Positions 10,368-18,638 of a stretch of DNA of 64,000 bases are shown here, piece after piece. The notes under the pieces were generated by a model. It searched no databases. It saw nothing but the letters and a program-made list of their open reading frames with translations, and had not been told where the DNA came from. A program made the translations under genes and the position numbers. Within the stretch, counting starts at the first letter, position 1. Every line of letters starts with the position of its first letter. The stretch is from the NCBI RefSeq assembly GCF_001612905.1, contig NZ_BDBI01000045.1, forward strand, positions 1-64,000, read 5' to 3'. The stretch comes from Nocardia ignorata NBRC 108230. Its GTDB lineage: Bacteria; Actinomycetota; Actinomycetes; Mycobacteriales; Mycobacteriaceae.

Positions 10368-10585
10368 CACACGCGAGCAGACCGTCACCGTGCCCCGACG
10401 AACCCGACGTCCAGCTCTCGGTCCTGATTTCGAGCGTCCGAATGGAATTCGCCGCCTGTGTGACCGCCGCACTGGTGTTCGTCTGCGACGTGGCCGCCCA
10501 CCGCCCCGGAACCGTCGCCGTCGCCCCTGGTCGGTGCACCGGCCTGCCCCGGCTGCCGAACGAACGCCTCTACCTTCAGCCCTGA
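10364..10585 (+). CDS. Small protein with a hydrophobic helix, end of ATGA chain (73 aa)
   Basis: A 73-aa protein with a hydrophobic stretch around residues 27-43 (EFAACVTAALVFVCDVAA) that could be one membrane helix. It starts in an ATGA overlap with the 40-aa ORF and is the last gene of the chain; about 155 bp separate it from the next gene. Function unknown. Confidence 0.45.
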   Translation: MTHASRPSPCPDEPDVQLSVLISSVRMEFAACVTAALVFVCDVAAHRPGTVAVAPGRCTGLPRLPNERLYLQP

Positions 10586-10741
10586 CCATCCCGTCACGGC
10601 CCCGGCTACCTGAATGGCCTCCGCACGTGAACCGGCGAGAAACCACGACCCCTCCGGTCCTGGCCCCGTGCCGAGGCGGCCCCGGAGTTGTTTCCGGCGA
10701 CTTCGGGGCCCCCGATCCTCTCGAGCAAGGAACCCAGCACG

Positions 10742-11263
10742 ATGTACGCCAAGTTCGATACCACCACAACGCCTAGCTCACACCGCCGCCGATGGATCGC
10801 CGCGAGCGTGCTCGGCACGCTCGCCGCCCTGACCACCATCGCGATAGTGACCGCACCCGACAGCGACGCGGGCTCGCCCACCGTCATCTGCGCACAGATC
10901 ACCTCTCCCTCTGGGGTAGTGAGCGGTTTCGGACCGGGTGGCACGTCCAGCGGCCCGGGGGCGATCTTGGGGTTCAACTACGCCTACTACGTGCAGCGCT
11001 CCGCCGAGGAGGCCCGCCGGTTCCTCACCGCCGACGCCCTCGTCCGCCCCAGTGACCGGTTGCAGGCTGGGATCGATGCGATCCCAGCTGGCACCCGGCA
11101 CTGCGTCACGATCTCGCCGCTGGTCCGTGTGGGGGATGCGGACCTTTGGGCGGTCACCGTCACCGAATACCACCCCGACAGTGAGCCGTTCGCGCCGCGC
11201 CAGATCATCACCACCCGCACCCTCGGCGATGCGACGCTCATCAGCTCCATCGCCCGCACCTGA
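10742..11263 (+). CDS. Exported or membrane-anchored protein of unknown function
   Basis: A 173-aa protein with a basic N-terminus (RRR at about 16-18), a hydrophobic helix at about 20-38 and an extracytoplasmic domain of about 130 residues. The TTPSSHRRRW start, single helix and globular tail resemble a type II membrane protein. Two cysteines (in VICAQ and RHCVTIS) could form a disulfide outside the cell. AAGGA precedes ATG 10742. It opens module 1, followed by the DUF5753 protein and the methyltransferase. The domain is not recognised. Confidence 0.65.
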   Translation: MYAKFDTTTTPSSHRRRWIAASVLGTLAALTTIAIVTAPDSDAGSPTVICAQITSPSGVVSGFGPGGTSSGPGAILGFNYAYYVQRSAEEARRFLTADALVRPSDRLQAGIDAIPAGTRHCVTISPLVRVGDADLWAVTVTEYHPDSEPFAPRQIITTRTLGDATLISSIART

Positions 11264-11466
11264 GACCAACTCCGACCACCTGAATACCTTGGGCCAACAC
11301 CGCGCGGCCAGCTCGCTGGCCGGTCGGTCCGAGGGTGGGGAACCGCTCCCGGAGGCCGTCCCGACGACCCCGCGCCTCCGGGAGCGCGCCCCCGCACCCA
11401 GCAACCACACCCCGGCGGGCTCCCACCTACCAATCCAACTATCGAGAACAGAATGAAAGGCTAGAA

Positions 11467-12075
11467 ATGTCTTACTCCAGCTGGTACGCCGCGGCCGATG
11501 ACGGCTTGGAACCGTTGCAGCGCAGTCTGATCGATATCGAGTCCGAGACCAAATACCAGCGCAGCTACAGCCCCGAGATCCTGCCCGGTCTGGTGCAGAC
11601 CCTCGCCTACGCCCGCACAATCCTGTCCAAGTGCACGACTGTGCTCGGCGTACCTGACGACAGCGAGGCGACTGCGGCGGTGCGGATGCAGAGCCAGGCC
11701 GTGCTCGACGCGCCCGGACACCGCTTCCACCTGCTCATCGGCGAAGCCGCCCTGCGGCGCACCGTCGGTAGTCACGCGATCATGGCCGCCCAGATCCGCA
11801 AGCTCGGTGACATCCTCACCAGCCGCGACAACGTCGATATCGGCATCATCCCGCTCGATGCCGAATTCATCGGCCAAGCAGACAATTTCGTCATCCACGA
11901 CGAGACCGGCGTCGATATCGAGACCGTCACCGGTTCGGTCGAAACAAGCGGAGCAGACGAGATCGCCCTCGCGGTACGCACCTTCGACCTGCTCACCGAC
12001 CAGGCCCGCTACGGCGAGCACGCCCGAGCCCTACTCGATCGGGCTTTGGCCGAGCACGTCGGCCCCGGCATCTAA
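11467..12075 (+). CDS. DUF5753 protein lacking an HTH domain
   Basis: A 202-aa protein made only of the DUF5753 effector domain (EILPGLVQTLAYART, VGSHAIMAAQIRKL, ETVTG). In actinobacteria this domain normally sits behind an XRE helix-turn-helix in regulators near antibiotic or morphogenesis genes. Here the DNA-binding part is absent and the start is firm: ATG 11467 follows GAAAGG. It may be a ligand-binding or anti-regulator partner of a separate XRE protein. It precedes a SAM methyltransferase, an arrangement repeated at 28.6-33.9 kb with a closely similar paralogue. Confidence 0.85.
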   Translation: MSYSSWYAAADDGLEPLQRSLIDIESETKYQRSYSPEILPGLVQTLAYARTILSKCTTVLGVPDDSEATAAVRMQSQAVLDAPGHRFHLLIGEAALRRTVGSHAIMAAQIRKLGDILTSRDNVDIGIIPLDAEFIGQADNFVIHDETGVDIETVTGSVETSGADEIALAVRTFDLLTDQARYGEHARALLDRALAEHVGPGI

Positions 12076-12253
12076 ATCCACCTGACGGTGTTCCAGACCC
12101 CGACCCTCACCCGCCGGGCCGTATCCCTCGTCGCGGCCACAGGCACCGGGCCGGGGCCTGGACGCCACCTCCGATAGGACTTGAATCTCATGCCGACAAC
12201 CGGTCTCCCTGCCCTTGGGATGCTCACAGCCGCACGCCGGCGGGCGGTGTGAC

Positions 12254-13051
12254 ATGAGCCCCTGCCTGACTGAACTGCGATACAACGTTGCCAACAGCGC
12301 GCGAGTCGGCAACTGGCTCCTCGGCGGCAAGGACTACTACGACATCGACCGACTGGTCGCCGAGCACGCGGGCGAGAGGATTGTCACGGTCACTGGTGAG
12401 GCCCGCCGGTTCCTGCTGCGGGCAGTGGATCACCTCACCAACGAACACGCTGTGCATCAGTACGTCGACCTCGGCTGCGGTATCCCGCTACCGCCCAACA
12501 TCGGTGACGTCGCCGGTCGCGACGTCGAGCGCGTCCGGGTGCTCTACCTCGACCACGACCAGCTCGTCGCCGTTCATGCCCGTGCCCTCTTGGCCAACGG
12601 TCCCGGCCGGCGCTTTTCCATGGTCGACATCACCGACACCACCGCCGTCCTCGACCAGATCACCGAGTTCTTCGATCTCGACCTGCCGATCGCGCTGTGC
12701 CTGTCCGGCACCGCCGAACTCCTGCCCGACCCACACGCCGTGCTCGCGGAGCTGGCCGGGGGACTCCCGCCGAACAGTTGGCTCATCCTCAGCCACATCA
12801 CCGAGGACATCTTCGGCGACGAGATCCGCACATGGGCCACCCATCTCACCCACAACGGAATCCCCTACCGTCCTCGCGATCACACCGCCGTGACCGCGAT
12901 GCTGGCCCCCTACCAGCTACTGGCACCCGGCATCGTCGCACCACACCGCTGGCGACCCGACACCGGCGACCCCACCTATCACCCATCCCACCACCCGCAA
13001 TCGGACCTCAGCGGCTACGCCGCAGTAGGCCGGTACTCCGTTGAGACGTAG
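12254..13051 (+). CDS. S-adenosyl methyltransferase (PF04672 family)
   Basis: A 265-aa SAM-dependent methyltransferase of the actinobacterial PF04672 family. Hallmarks are an N-terminal ARVGNWLLGGKDYYDIDR, SAM-binding motif I YVDLGCGIP, an acidic residue after the second strand (YLDHDQLV), and the C-terminal MLAPYQLLAPGIV. The substrate is unknown for the family. It follows the DUF5753 gene after about 180 bp. A paralogue with the same neighbours is at 33.0 kb. The ATG at 12254 is chosen over an upstream extension because homologues begin close to this point. Confidence 0.88.
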   Translation: MSPCLTELRYNVANSARVGNWLLGGKDYYDIDRLVAEHAGERIVTVTGEARRFLLRAVDHLTNEHAVHQYVDLGCGIPLPPNIGDVAGRDVERVRVLYLDHDQLVAVHARALLANGPGRRFSMVDITDTTAVLDQITEFFDLDLPIALCLSGTAELLPDPHAVLAELAGGLPPNSWLILSHITEDIFGDEIRTWATHLTHNGIPYRPRDHTAVTAMLAPYQLLAPGIVAPHRWRPDTGDPTYHPSHHPQSDLSGYAAVGRYSVET

Positions 13052-13159
13052 GAGTCGAGCTATTGACCGAATTAACGGGTCGAACGCCGGTGTGTTGGTG
13101 TCGGGCGCTCGCGGTGGCCCGGTAGACCTCTTCCGTCTGATTGGGAGAGGTAATGAGCT

Positions 13160-13665
13160 TTACTGGGTGGTCCTGAGCGTGATGTCCGTGAGATTCAGTG
13201 CCGAGTTGGGGTCGCGTAACCGAGGTCGAACCCCACCGAGACGATCGAAGCCCACCGCGCGTTCATCGCGCGGCGCCGCTCCACCCGCCCCAGCCAGGCT
13301 CCCTTGGCGGTCTGGATTTCGGTGTCGGTGATTGGGCACGGCGCCACCCAGTGGCTCCAGCGGTCGGGTTCTTCGACGGCCCAGTGCGCGAGGTCGAGGT
13401 AGAAGGCGCGGATCCGGATCAGCTCGTCCTTGAGGTTCAACCGCGGCGTCGGGACCTTGGTCCGCTCCCCGGTCCGAATCCAGCAGCACCACATCGGTAT
13501 CGGCGCCGAAATCGGCGACCAGCCGATCCAGCGCTGCCGCAAACGTCGCGCTCGTGTCCCCCACGGTGAGCGTGTCCAGATCGAAGATGAAGCCCGCGCA
13601 GCAACAGCAAGGACCAGTTGCGGTGGGGACGCCTGGTTCGATCGGCCATCTGTGACGTCACTCAT
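13160..13665 (-). pseudogene. Frameshifted remnant of a large site-specific integrase-like protein
   Basis: Two overlapping minus-strand frames together give one protein-like stretch: FAAALDRLVADFGADTDVVL, then after a shift near 13480, LNLKDELIRIRAFYLDLAHW followed by AVEEPDRWSHWVAPCPI. This pattern (R-AFYLD-x-x-x-WA-EDP...WAPC) is familiar from long actinobacterial integrase-type proteins on mobile elements. The catalytic C-terminal part is missing. It is the first of several dead mobile-element genes in this stretch. Confidence 0.5.
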
Positions 13666-13709
13666 CGGTGGATGTGGACGTCAGTCGGGATCGGGAGATG
13701 TTCGTAACG

Positions 13710-13724
13710 GCGAATTTTGACGTC
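13710..13724 (-). repeat. Left end-type repeat of a decayed IS21-like element
   Basis: Read on the minus strand this is GACGTCAAAATTCGC, which matches 13 of 15 positions of the repeat at 14688 (GACGCCAAAATTCAC). The two are inverted relative to each other and enclose the IstB remnant, as expected for the two ends of an IS. Confidence 0.5.
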
Positions 13725-13853
13725 GTGATCTTGGTTGCGGTGCGAGGGTCGGTGTGCTTGGTCTCGGGTCCGGTGGTGTGGCGCACGGTTCAGGCGGCGA
13801 CGAGTATGGTGTGGTCGGCGCTCCGAACGGCGGATCCGCGCCGCAGGGTTCCC

Positions 13854-13932
13854 CGGGACAAATCGCTGCGCGCGTTCGACTTCGACGCCAACCCCAATAT
13901 CGACACTGCCACCATCAATGGGCTGTGGCACC
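13854..13932 (+). pseudogene. IstB fragment (IS21-family helper ATPase)
   Basis: A short stretch reads KSLRAFDFDANPNIDTATIN, the characteristic segment before the ATPase core of IstB, the AAA+ helper of IS21 transposases (usually ...FDF..NPNI....I..L). Nothing upstream or downstream continues the family: the Walker A region is missing. It is a relic of an IS21-like insertion and lies between inverted end repeats. Confidence 0.55.
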
Positions 13933-14025
13933 GAAATTCGCCGATAGATCCAGAACACATCCCTGAAACCGACACCGCGATTCACCGATGGCCCGCACCG
14001 GAAGCACCGGGCCAACGGTGATCAC

Positions 14026-14578
14026 TCAGACCGGACCGCGTCGGCCCAAGACACAGGCCACGAAATCGGCTTTGCCTTCTGCATACGCTTCACGATCGTG
14101 ACCGCTCAGCTCCACCAGTCGATACTTCAGGTCCGCGTATTTCTGTGCCAGGCCGCTATCGGCCCGCAGAGCATCGCGAAACCGGAGTTGCTCGACCCAG
14201 CGGGAGTTTCCGGCCTGGATCAGGTGCAAATGGGGCTTCCCTGCGGCGCCCCGCGGAGTCCGGTTTGACGAAAAAGCGGCGCCACGGCCGACGGTCCAGT
14301 TCCGGGGGCACATAACACCAGCGGGCGACAGCGAGACGCTCTGACGCTTCCTCAACGGCAATATCGAGGTCAGAGACTGAAGCCATCACGTCAACGATCG
14401 GCTTCGCGGCAAGACCAGGGACCGCGGTCGACCCGACATGCTCCACACCCTCGACCAACCACGGCGCCAGCAGGTCCGCCAGTTCCTCGCACTCCACCTC
14501 GGCTCGGGCAGGCCACCGGGCGTCATACGGGCACACCTGCACCGCTTCATAAGCCCACGCTGGCGCGTTCTCATCCAC
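14026..14578 (-). pseudogene. GrpB-family nucleotidyltransferase-like gene, frameshifted
   Basis: The N-terminal half (YDARWPARAEVECEELADLL, then HVGSTAVPGLAAKPIVDVM) is typical of the GrpB/UPF0157 family, a nucleotidyltransferase-like fold. The C-terminal half (PHLHLIQAGNSRWVEQLRFR, then REAYAEGKADFV) is in another frame; the switch lies between about 14240 and 14275 next to a G-rich run. Joined, the two give a full-length protein of about 180 aa, so one base change separates it from an intact gene. It could be a real mutation or a sequencing error. Confidence 0.75.
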
Positions 14579-14687
14579 CGCGCCACACTACAGCCCAGAT
14601 CCGCTGCCACCTACGCGTTCACCGTCCACGGATCCAGCAGGAACGTCGAGCTCCGCACAGACTTCTGGCGGCGGCGACACGGTCAGT

Positions 14688-14770
14688 GACGCCAAAATTC
14701 ACCGTCACACCGACGCTGCTCGCTCCAACAGCGACTCCAGGATTCACCGATCAACGACGCCAGAATTCAC
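14688..14770 (+). repeat. Three direct copies of a 15-bp IS-end repeat
   Basis: GACGCCAAAATTCAC (14688-14702), GACTCCAGGATTCAC (14733-14747) and GACGCCAGAATTCAC (14756-14770) are direct repeats in the 307-bp gap before the next gene. Together with the inverted copy at 13710 they look like the multiple terminal repeats bound by an IS21-type transposase. The rest of the gap shows nothing coding. Confidence 0.55.
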
Positions 14771-14885
14771 TGGCATAACCAGGACGCCGGACCCGGACCG
14801 GTTTCACTGACCGGCGATGCGGTACCCGTGTAGAAACGGTGTGGTTTGCATATCAATGCCGCACACGAGATTCGAGGAGGATGAC

Positions 14886-15089
14886 GTGGCCGAGAAGAGC
14901 TACCGCTCCGCCGAGACCGGCGAGTACGTGACCGAACAAACCGCGGCCGAGAACCCCCGGACCACCCTGGGCGAAAACGAGCCCCACGACGGTGACAACC
15001 GCCGTGACCGATCCTCAGTCACCGGACACTTCGTCAAACCCGACACCAGCCGCCGCCACCCCGACACCACCGTCACCGAAAACGAGTGA
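14886..15089 (+). CDS. Small polar protein with two tandem T-G-x-[FY]-V...P-x-T-T repeats
   Basis: A 67-aa hydrophilic protein. It contains two copies of one motif: RSAETGEYVTEQTAAENPRT then TLGEN, and RSSVTGHFVKPDTSRRHPDT then TVTEN. The motif belongs to a widespread family of short actinobacterial proteins of unknown role that usually have one copy. GTG 14886 follows a strong GAGGAGG ribosome site and is preferred to the longer frame from 14817. Confidence 0.7.
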   Translation: MAEKSYRSAETGEYVTEQTAAENPRTTLGENEPHDGDNRRDRSSVTGHFVKPDTSRRHPDTTVTENE

Positions 15090-15341
15090 CCGGAACTTCG
15101 AAAACAGAACGTCGCCCCGGCGCGCGATCCTGCCTAGTGCTCCTGCGGGATGTGCTCGTGGATGGTCAGTAACACATGGTCGAACACGGTCACCGCCTCC
15201 ACCGCAGGCGTGGGCAGATTCGGCAAGGCATCCACCAGTGCTCAGAGCATAGAGACAGCCTCCGACATCTGGGGGCGATGCGAGTCGAATCCAGCTGAGC
15301 CGGAGGCTGTTTGAATTGGGGTGACGGGTTCGGTTCTCGCA

Positions 15342-15556
15342 GCGGTAGCCAGCGTCAACTGTGCCATGAGCCTTGAGGACGGTGACACCGTGATTCGCGG
15401 CGAGCCCGGAGCGGGGGTGGATCAGGCCGACGGTGCCGTGCGGCAGCGCGAGGGCGACGCCGGTGCCGATCAGGGCGCGGCCGTGTGGCGCCAGACGTAC
15501 ATCGTCGGTGGCGTGCAGGTCAATACCGGTGTCGCTGGGATGAGCCCGGCCGGGGG
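15342..15556 (-). pseudogene. dut: dUTPase fragment
   Basis: The minus strand reads HPSDTGIDLHATDDVRLAPH, then IGTGVALALPHGTVGLIHPR, then SGLAANHGVTVLKAHGTVDA and GYR. These are dUTPase motifs 1, 2 and 3 (DTGIDL, PRSGLA, GTVDAGYR). A stop codon lies just upstream, and sequence after DAGYR is unrelated, so motifs 4 and 5 and the N-terminus are gone. Downstream (15130-15240) a further 35-codon minus-strand scrap ends in HEHIPQEH. This is a dead gene, presumably from an older phage or plasmid insertion. Confidence 0.7.
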
Positions 15557-15596
15557 TGTGTCAACTCGGGATCGAGCTAATGAAGGGGACCGTGCG

Positions 15597-15616
15597 GATC
15601 GGAGGTGTCTCCGATC
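15597..15616 (-). terminator. Stem-loop downstream of the coiled-coil gene
   Basis: Perfect 8-bp arms GATCGGAG and CTCCGATC with a GTGT loop, about 80 nt beyond the stop of the minus-strand gene at 15698. No U-tract is present, which is common for actinobacterial terminators. Confidence 0.4.
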
Positions 15617-15697
15617 GAGGCTATGTCGGGTGCGGCTTGTGGGGCCGTGGGGTGTAAACCTCTGCCCGGAAGCGACTGGGTTGCGCGCGCCGTGCGA

Positions 15698-17566
15698 TCA
15701 TCGGCCCCTCTCGATGCCCAATTCGATGCCCTTCGACGGCCCTTCACGGGATCGGGACTTCGGGCGCAGCTCCGCTTCGAGGGCAAGGTCATGCTCTTTC
15801 CGCTGTTTCTCGCGCTCTATTTGTAGCGCTTCCTTCGATTTCTGCGCACTGAGGCCGCGATGGGACTGGTGGGTAATTTGCGTGACTTCGAGCTGGGCCA
15901 GATCCACTCCGCCGAAAACACCGCGGATCTGCTTCGCGAGCCCAGCTTCCTTGCTGTGTTGGTCCACCCACCGTTGCTCGCCGTCCACCTCGACGATGAG
16001 CGCGTGTGCTTGCTTGTCGACCTGCACCTCCTTACTGGCGAGTGCCTCTACTACCCGTGGATCGACACCGGTCTTGAGCAGGTGCTGCGGATCCAACCGC
16101 AGCGACTGCGCAGCCTTCTGTGTCCGCTCGTTTCGCTGCGCGTCGGATATGCGGTCGCCCGTGTCCCGTTGCCCCTGCTCAAGCGCGACCCGCTCCAACT
16201 GCCGGTTGTGTGCTTCGACCATCCTGGCCATCAAGTCACGGTTCTCAAGCTCGCGAACCCGCTGTGCCTCAATAGCCTTCGCCTTCTCGAGCTCTTTCGC
16301 CTCGCGCTCCCGGATTGTCTCCTCTACTGCCGCAATAGCCTCCGATATCGGCCTACCGGGCTGCTGGGCGTGCTGGGCCAGCACCAGCGCCGCGAGCTCG
16401 CGGTGCTGGGGTGTCGGCATCGGCAGATATTCCAGCATCTGGACCTGCTTCGCCACCGGCTCCTGACCGGCGATCACATGGTGCATCTGCTGCATCATCG
16501 CCGCCAGCTCCGGGTCCATCCCCGGCTCGATCGCCATCTCCTTCGCCGGTGGTGCTAAGGCGCGGGCCTCCCCGACCGCAGCGATCACGACCTCCCGATC
16601 CACTGTTTCGAGGATTTTCAGCAGCTTCTGCTCACGCGCCTCACGTTGCTGAGCTTGGACCCGCTCGACGATTTGTGCCTCTTTCAGGCGCAATTGGGCG
16701 GCTTCGCGGGCGATCTTGTCCCGCTCACGAGTGATCTGCTTATCGACCTCGATCATCTGTGCCAGCTCGATCTGTGCGCCCGCGAGGACTTCCAGGTCAA
16801 TCGGCCGGCCCTTCTCCTTTGCCTTCTCGATCTCCTTGACAAAACCCTCAAGCGCCCGCGGCGCGGTCGTCAGCTCCGGCGCCTGACGTACCTTCTCAAT
16901 CAGGTGTCCCAGCCGCTCTACCGCTTTCGCGTGCGCGATGGGGCGGCCTGCGTCGATATACCGCCGGAAATCCCCCTCCGACAACTCGATCACCTTGAAC
17001 TTGCCCGGGAACTCTTTCTCGAGCTTGCGGGCTTCCCGCATCACCTCTGGTGCTGGTGGACGCGCCGCGCGGACGATGTACTCGGACAGGTCACGGGTCT
17101 TACCGGACTTGAGCAGCTGACGTTCCTTGGCCAGCTGCTCGAGCCCCTTACCGATGGCGACCCCACCGGCCTTGTATTCGGTGGTCCTGGTGACGATTTC
17201 GCGACCGGCTTGCTTCACGACCTGCGCGGCGTCGTGCTGCCGGACAGTATGTCCGGGGACGTGTCGCCGGTGCTCCTGCCGCCATCCCTGCTCTGGGGTG
17301 CGACCGTGGATGTGCTGGTAGCCGTAGGCCAGCATGTCGTGCAGGGTCTTCGCGTCGCCCCACAACTCGACTGCATGCTCCCACGACTCAGGACTGCGGA
17401 TATGCTCGAGTTGCTGCGCGGTAAGCGATACCTGAGTGGCCGCCTCCGCGATCTTGGCCATCACGTACGCCTGGTGCCCGCGGTCACCGGCCTCGGTGAG
17501 TCCGCGGTCCGTGCGGGGCACGACGTCGCGGGACGGATCGGGCGCCTCGGGGGTCGGACCTGTCAT
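15698..17566 (-). CDS. Large coiled-coil protein of unknown function
   Basis: A 622-aa soluble protein dominated by long charged helices (for example 250-340 and 430-500, with runs such as REREAKELEKAKAIEAQRVR), predicted coiled coil from the Glu/Lys/Gln heptads. It lacks the relaxase histidines, Walker motifs and membrane segments. The N-terminal part (YQHIHGRTPEQGWRQEHRRH) is Gln/His rich. On a mobile element it could be a structural or partition-related protein, but nothing here proves it. Its start is 18 bp after the stop of the 161-aa gene, so the two form an operon. Confidence 0.7.
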   Translation of the reverse strand: MTGPTPEAPDPSRDVVPRTDRGLTEAGDRGHQAYVMAKIAEAATQVSLTAQQLEHIRSPESWEHAVELWGDAKTLHDMLAYGYQHIHGRTPEQGWRQEHRRHVPGHTVRQHDAAQVVKQAGREIVTRTTEYKAGGVAIGKGLEQLAKERQLLKSGKTRDLSEYIVRAARPPAPEVMREARKLEKEFPGKFKVIELSEGDFRRYIDAGRPIAHAKAVERLGHLIEKVRQAPELTTAPRALEGFVKEIEKAKEKGRPIDLEVLAGAQIELAQMIEVDKQITRERDKIAREAAQLRLKEAQIVERVQAQQREAREQKLLKILETVDREVVIAAVGEARALAPPAKEMAIEPGMDPELAAMMQQMHHVIAGQEPVAKQVQMLEYLPMPTPQHRELAALVLAQHAQQPGRPISEAIAAVEETIREREAKELEKAKAIEAQRVRELENRDLMARMVEAHNRQLERVALEQGQRDTGDRISDAQRNERTQKAAQSLRLDPQHLLKTGVDPRVVEALASKEVQVDKQAHALIVEVDGEQRWVDQHSKEAGLAKQIRGVFGGVDLAQLEVTQITHQSHRGLSAQKSKEALQIEREKQRKEHDLALEAELRPKSRSREGPSKGIELGIERGR

Positions 17567-17584
17567 AGGCCACCCCGGGCAGGG

Positions 17585-18070
17585 TTACGGGCAGACGGGC
17601 GTGTCCCAGGTGATAAGCGTGTGCAGTTCCCGCGCGAGCGTGGCTGGCTCCCGGCCGAAGATGACGCGACGGATCGACTCCTCAGGGTCGACGTACACAC
17701 CGATGCCGGGGAATTCGAGTGCTGCGCCGATCGGGTTGCCGTCGAGGATTTGCACCCACACCCACTTCCCGACGCCCATCGCGCGCAGGTAAGTGTGGCC
17801 GATGCCGCGGGCGCACAGCGCGAGGTACGCCATTTCGTCGTCTGTGACGGTCTCGCCAGGATTCGGGAACCGAACCAAGGCAGCGTCCTCGATCGCTGCC
17901 AATCCGTCGACCGTCCACGGGTCGTCGAGTTCGGCGAGGCGGGGAACCACATGAAGTAGGCGGGCGAGATCGTCGACCTCACGGTCCAGCCACGCACGGA
18001 ACTCCGGCGACACCTGCTGTTTCGCCAGGCGACGCAGTTCGAATTCGCTATACGGTCGGTCTTCGCCCAC
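17585..18070 (-). CDS. Hypothetical protein (161 aa), operon partner of the coiled-coil protein
   Basis: A 161-aa acidic globular protein with a Trp-rich centre (MGVGKWVWVQILDGNPIG) and no membrane segment or recognised motif. Composition and third-position GC are normal for the region and the gene lies immediately upstream of the coiled-coil gene. It is probably first in that operon. Function unknown. Confidence 0.7.
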   Translation of the reverse strand: MGEDRPYSEFELRRLAKQQVSPEFRAWLDREVDDLARLLHVVPRLAELDDPWTVDGLAAIEDAALVRFPNPGETVTDDEMAYLALCARGIGHTYLRAMGVGKWVWVQILDGNPIGAALEFPGIGVYVDPEESIRRVIFGREPATLARELHTLITWDTPVCP

Positions 18071-18174
18071 GGTCGTGTGAACCTTTCGCGAGGGGGAGCT
18101 CCGGTTCGTGTATTGGTCATCGTATCCGCCCAGTGAAAGAACGTTTCACACTTCAAAGATCACCGCAGGCGGAT

Positions 18175-18236
18175 GGTGTAGGAACGTAGCAACTCGTAGC
18201 ACAACCCCTTGAAACCCGTGGTCGGGCCGGTACAGA
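18175..18236 (+). promoter_or_regulatory. Conserved regulatory block, copy 1 (tandem CGTAGCA plus promoter)
   Basis: Two direct CGTAGCA repeats start at 18185 and 18195 (10-bp period). They are followed by TTGAAA (18209-18214) and, 16 bp later, TACAGA (18231-18236), a sigma-70-like promoter. A 58-bp block of about 80 percent identity lies inverted at 20298-20355 upstream of the NUDIX gene. Here no start codon follows, so this copy may drive an untranslated or lost gene, or the XRE gene 400 bp away. The rest of the gap 18071-18311 shows nothing else. Confidence 0.55.
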
Positions 18237-18311
18237 CAAGCCCATTGGTCGACATTTAGGGGTCGGTCAGGTCGGGAAGGCCGAGGCCGTAGCCGGTGAA
18301 GAATGCCGTCA

Positions 18312-18482
18312 CTAGTCGGCCTCTGCCACAGTCGGGATGACCGACTCGTGGGGATCATCGGGGCGCAAGCCGACCAGTCCCGGTTCGTAGCGCATCCCGG
18401 ACTCAAGGGCTGACGACACTCGAACATCTCCTGCAAGCGGAGCATGATCCCCGTGATCGTCGACCACCCATAAGGTATTCAC
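18312..18482 (-). CDS. Small hypothetical protein (56 aa)
   Basis: Starts at GTG 18482 after GAGGG and reads MNTLWVVDDHGDHAPLAGDV at its N-terminus, an acidic 56-residue protein without a recognised domain. The coding look and good ribosome site support it, but it is short and its 5' region faces the divergent XRE gene. It may share a regulatory region with that gene. Confidence 0.45.
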   Translation of the reverse strand: MNTLWVVDDHGDHAPLAGDVRVSSALESGMRYEPGLVGLRPDDPHESVIPTVAEAD

Positions 18483-18638
18483 GCATAGCCCTCGACCGCT
18501 GCACCATCGACAGCACGCACCTCGAGATGCGGGACCAAGAGTGATGTGAGAGGCTGGAATATCGCCCTCACAGTGCAGATTTCGAGTTGCCCGCCTGGCG
18601 GCGCTGACGGATGGTCCGGTCGAAAGGACCGATCGCGA

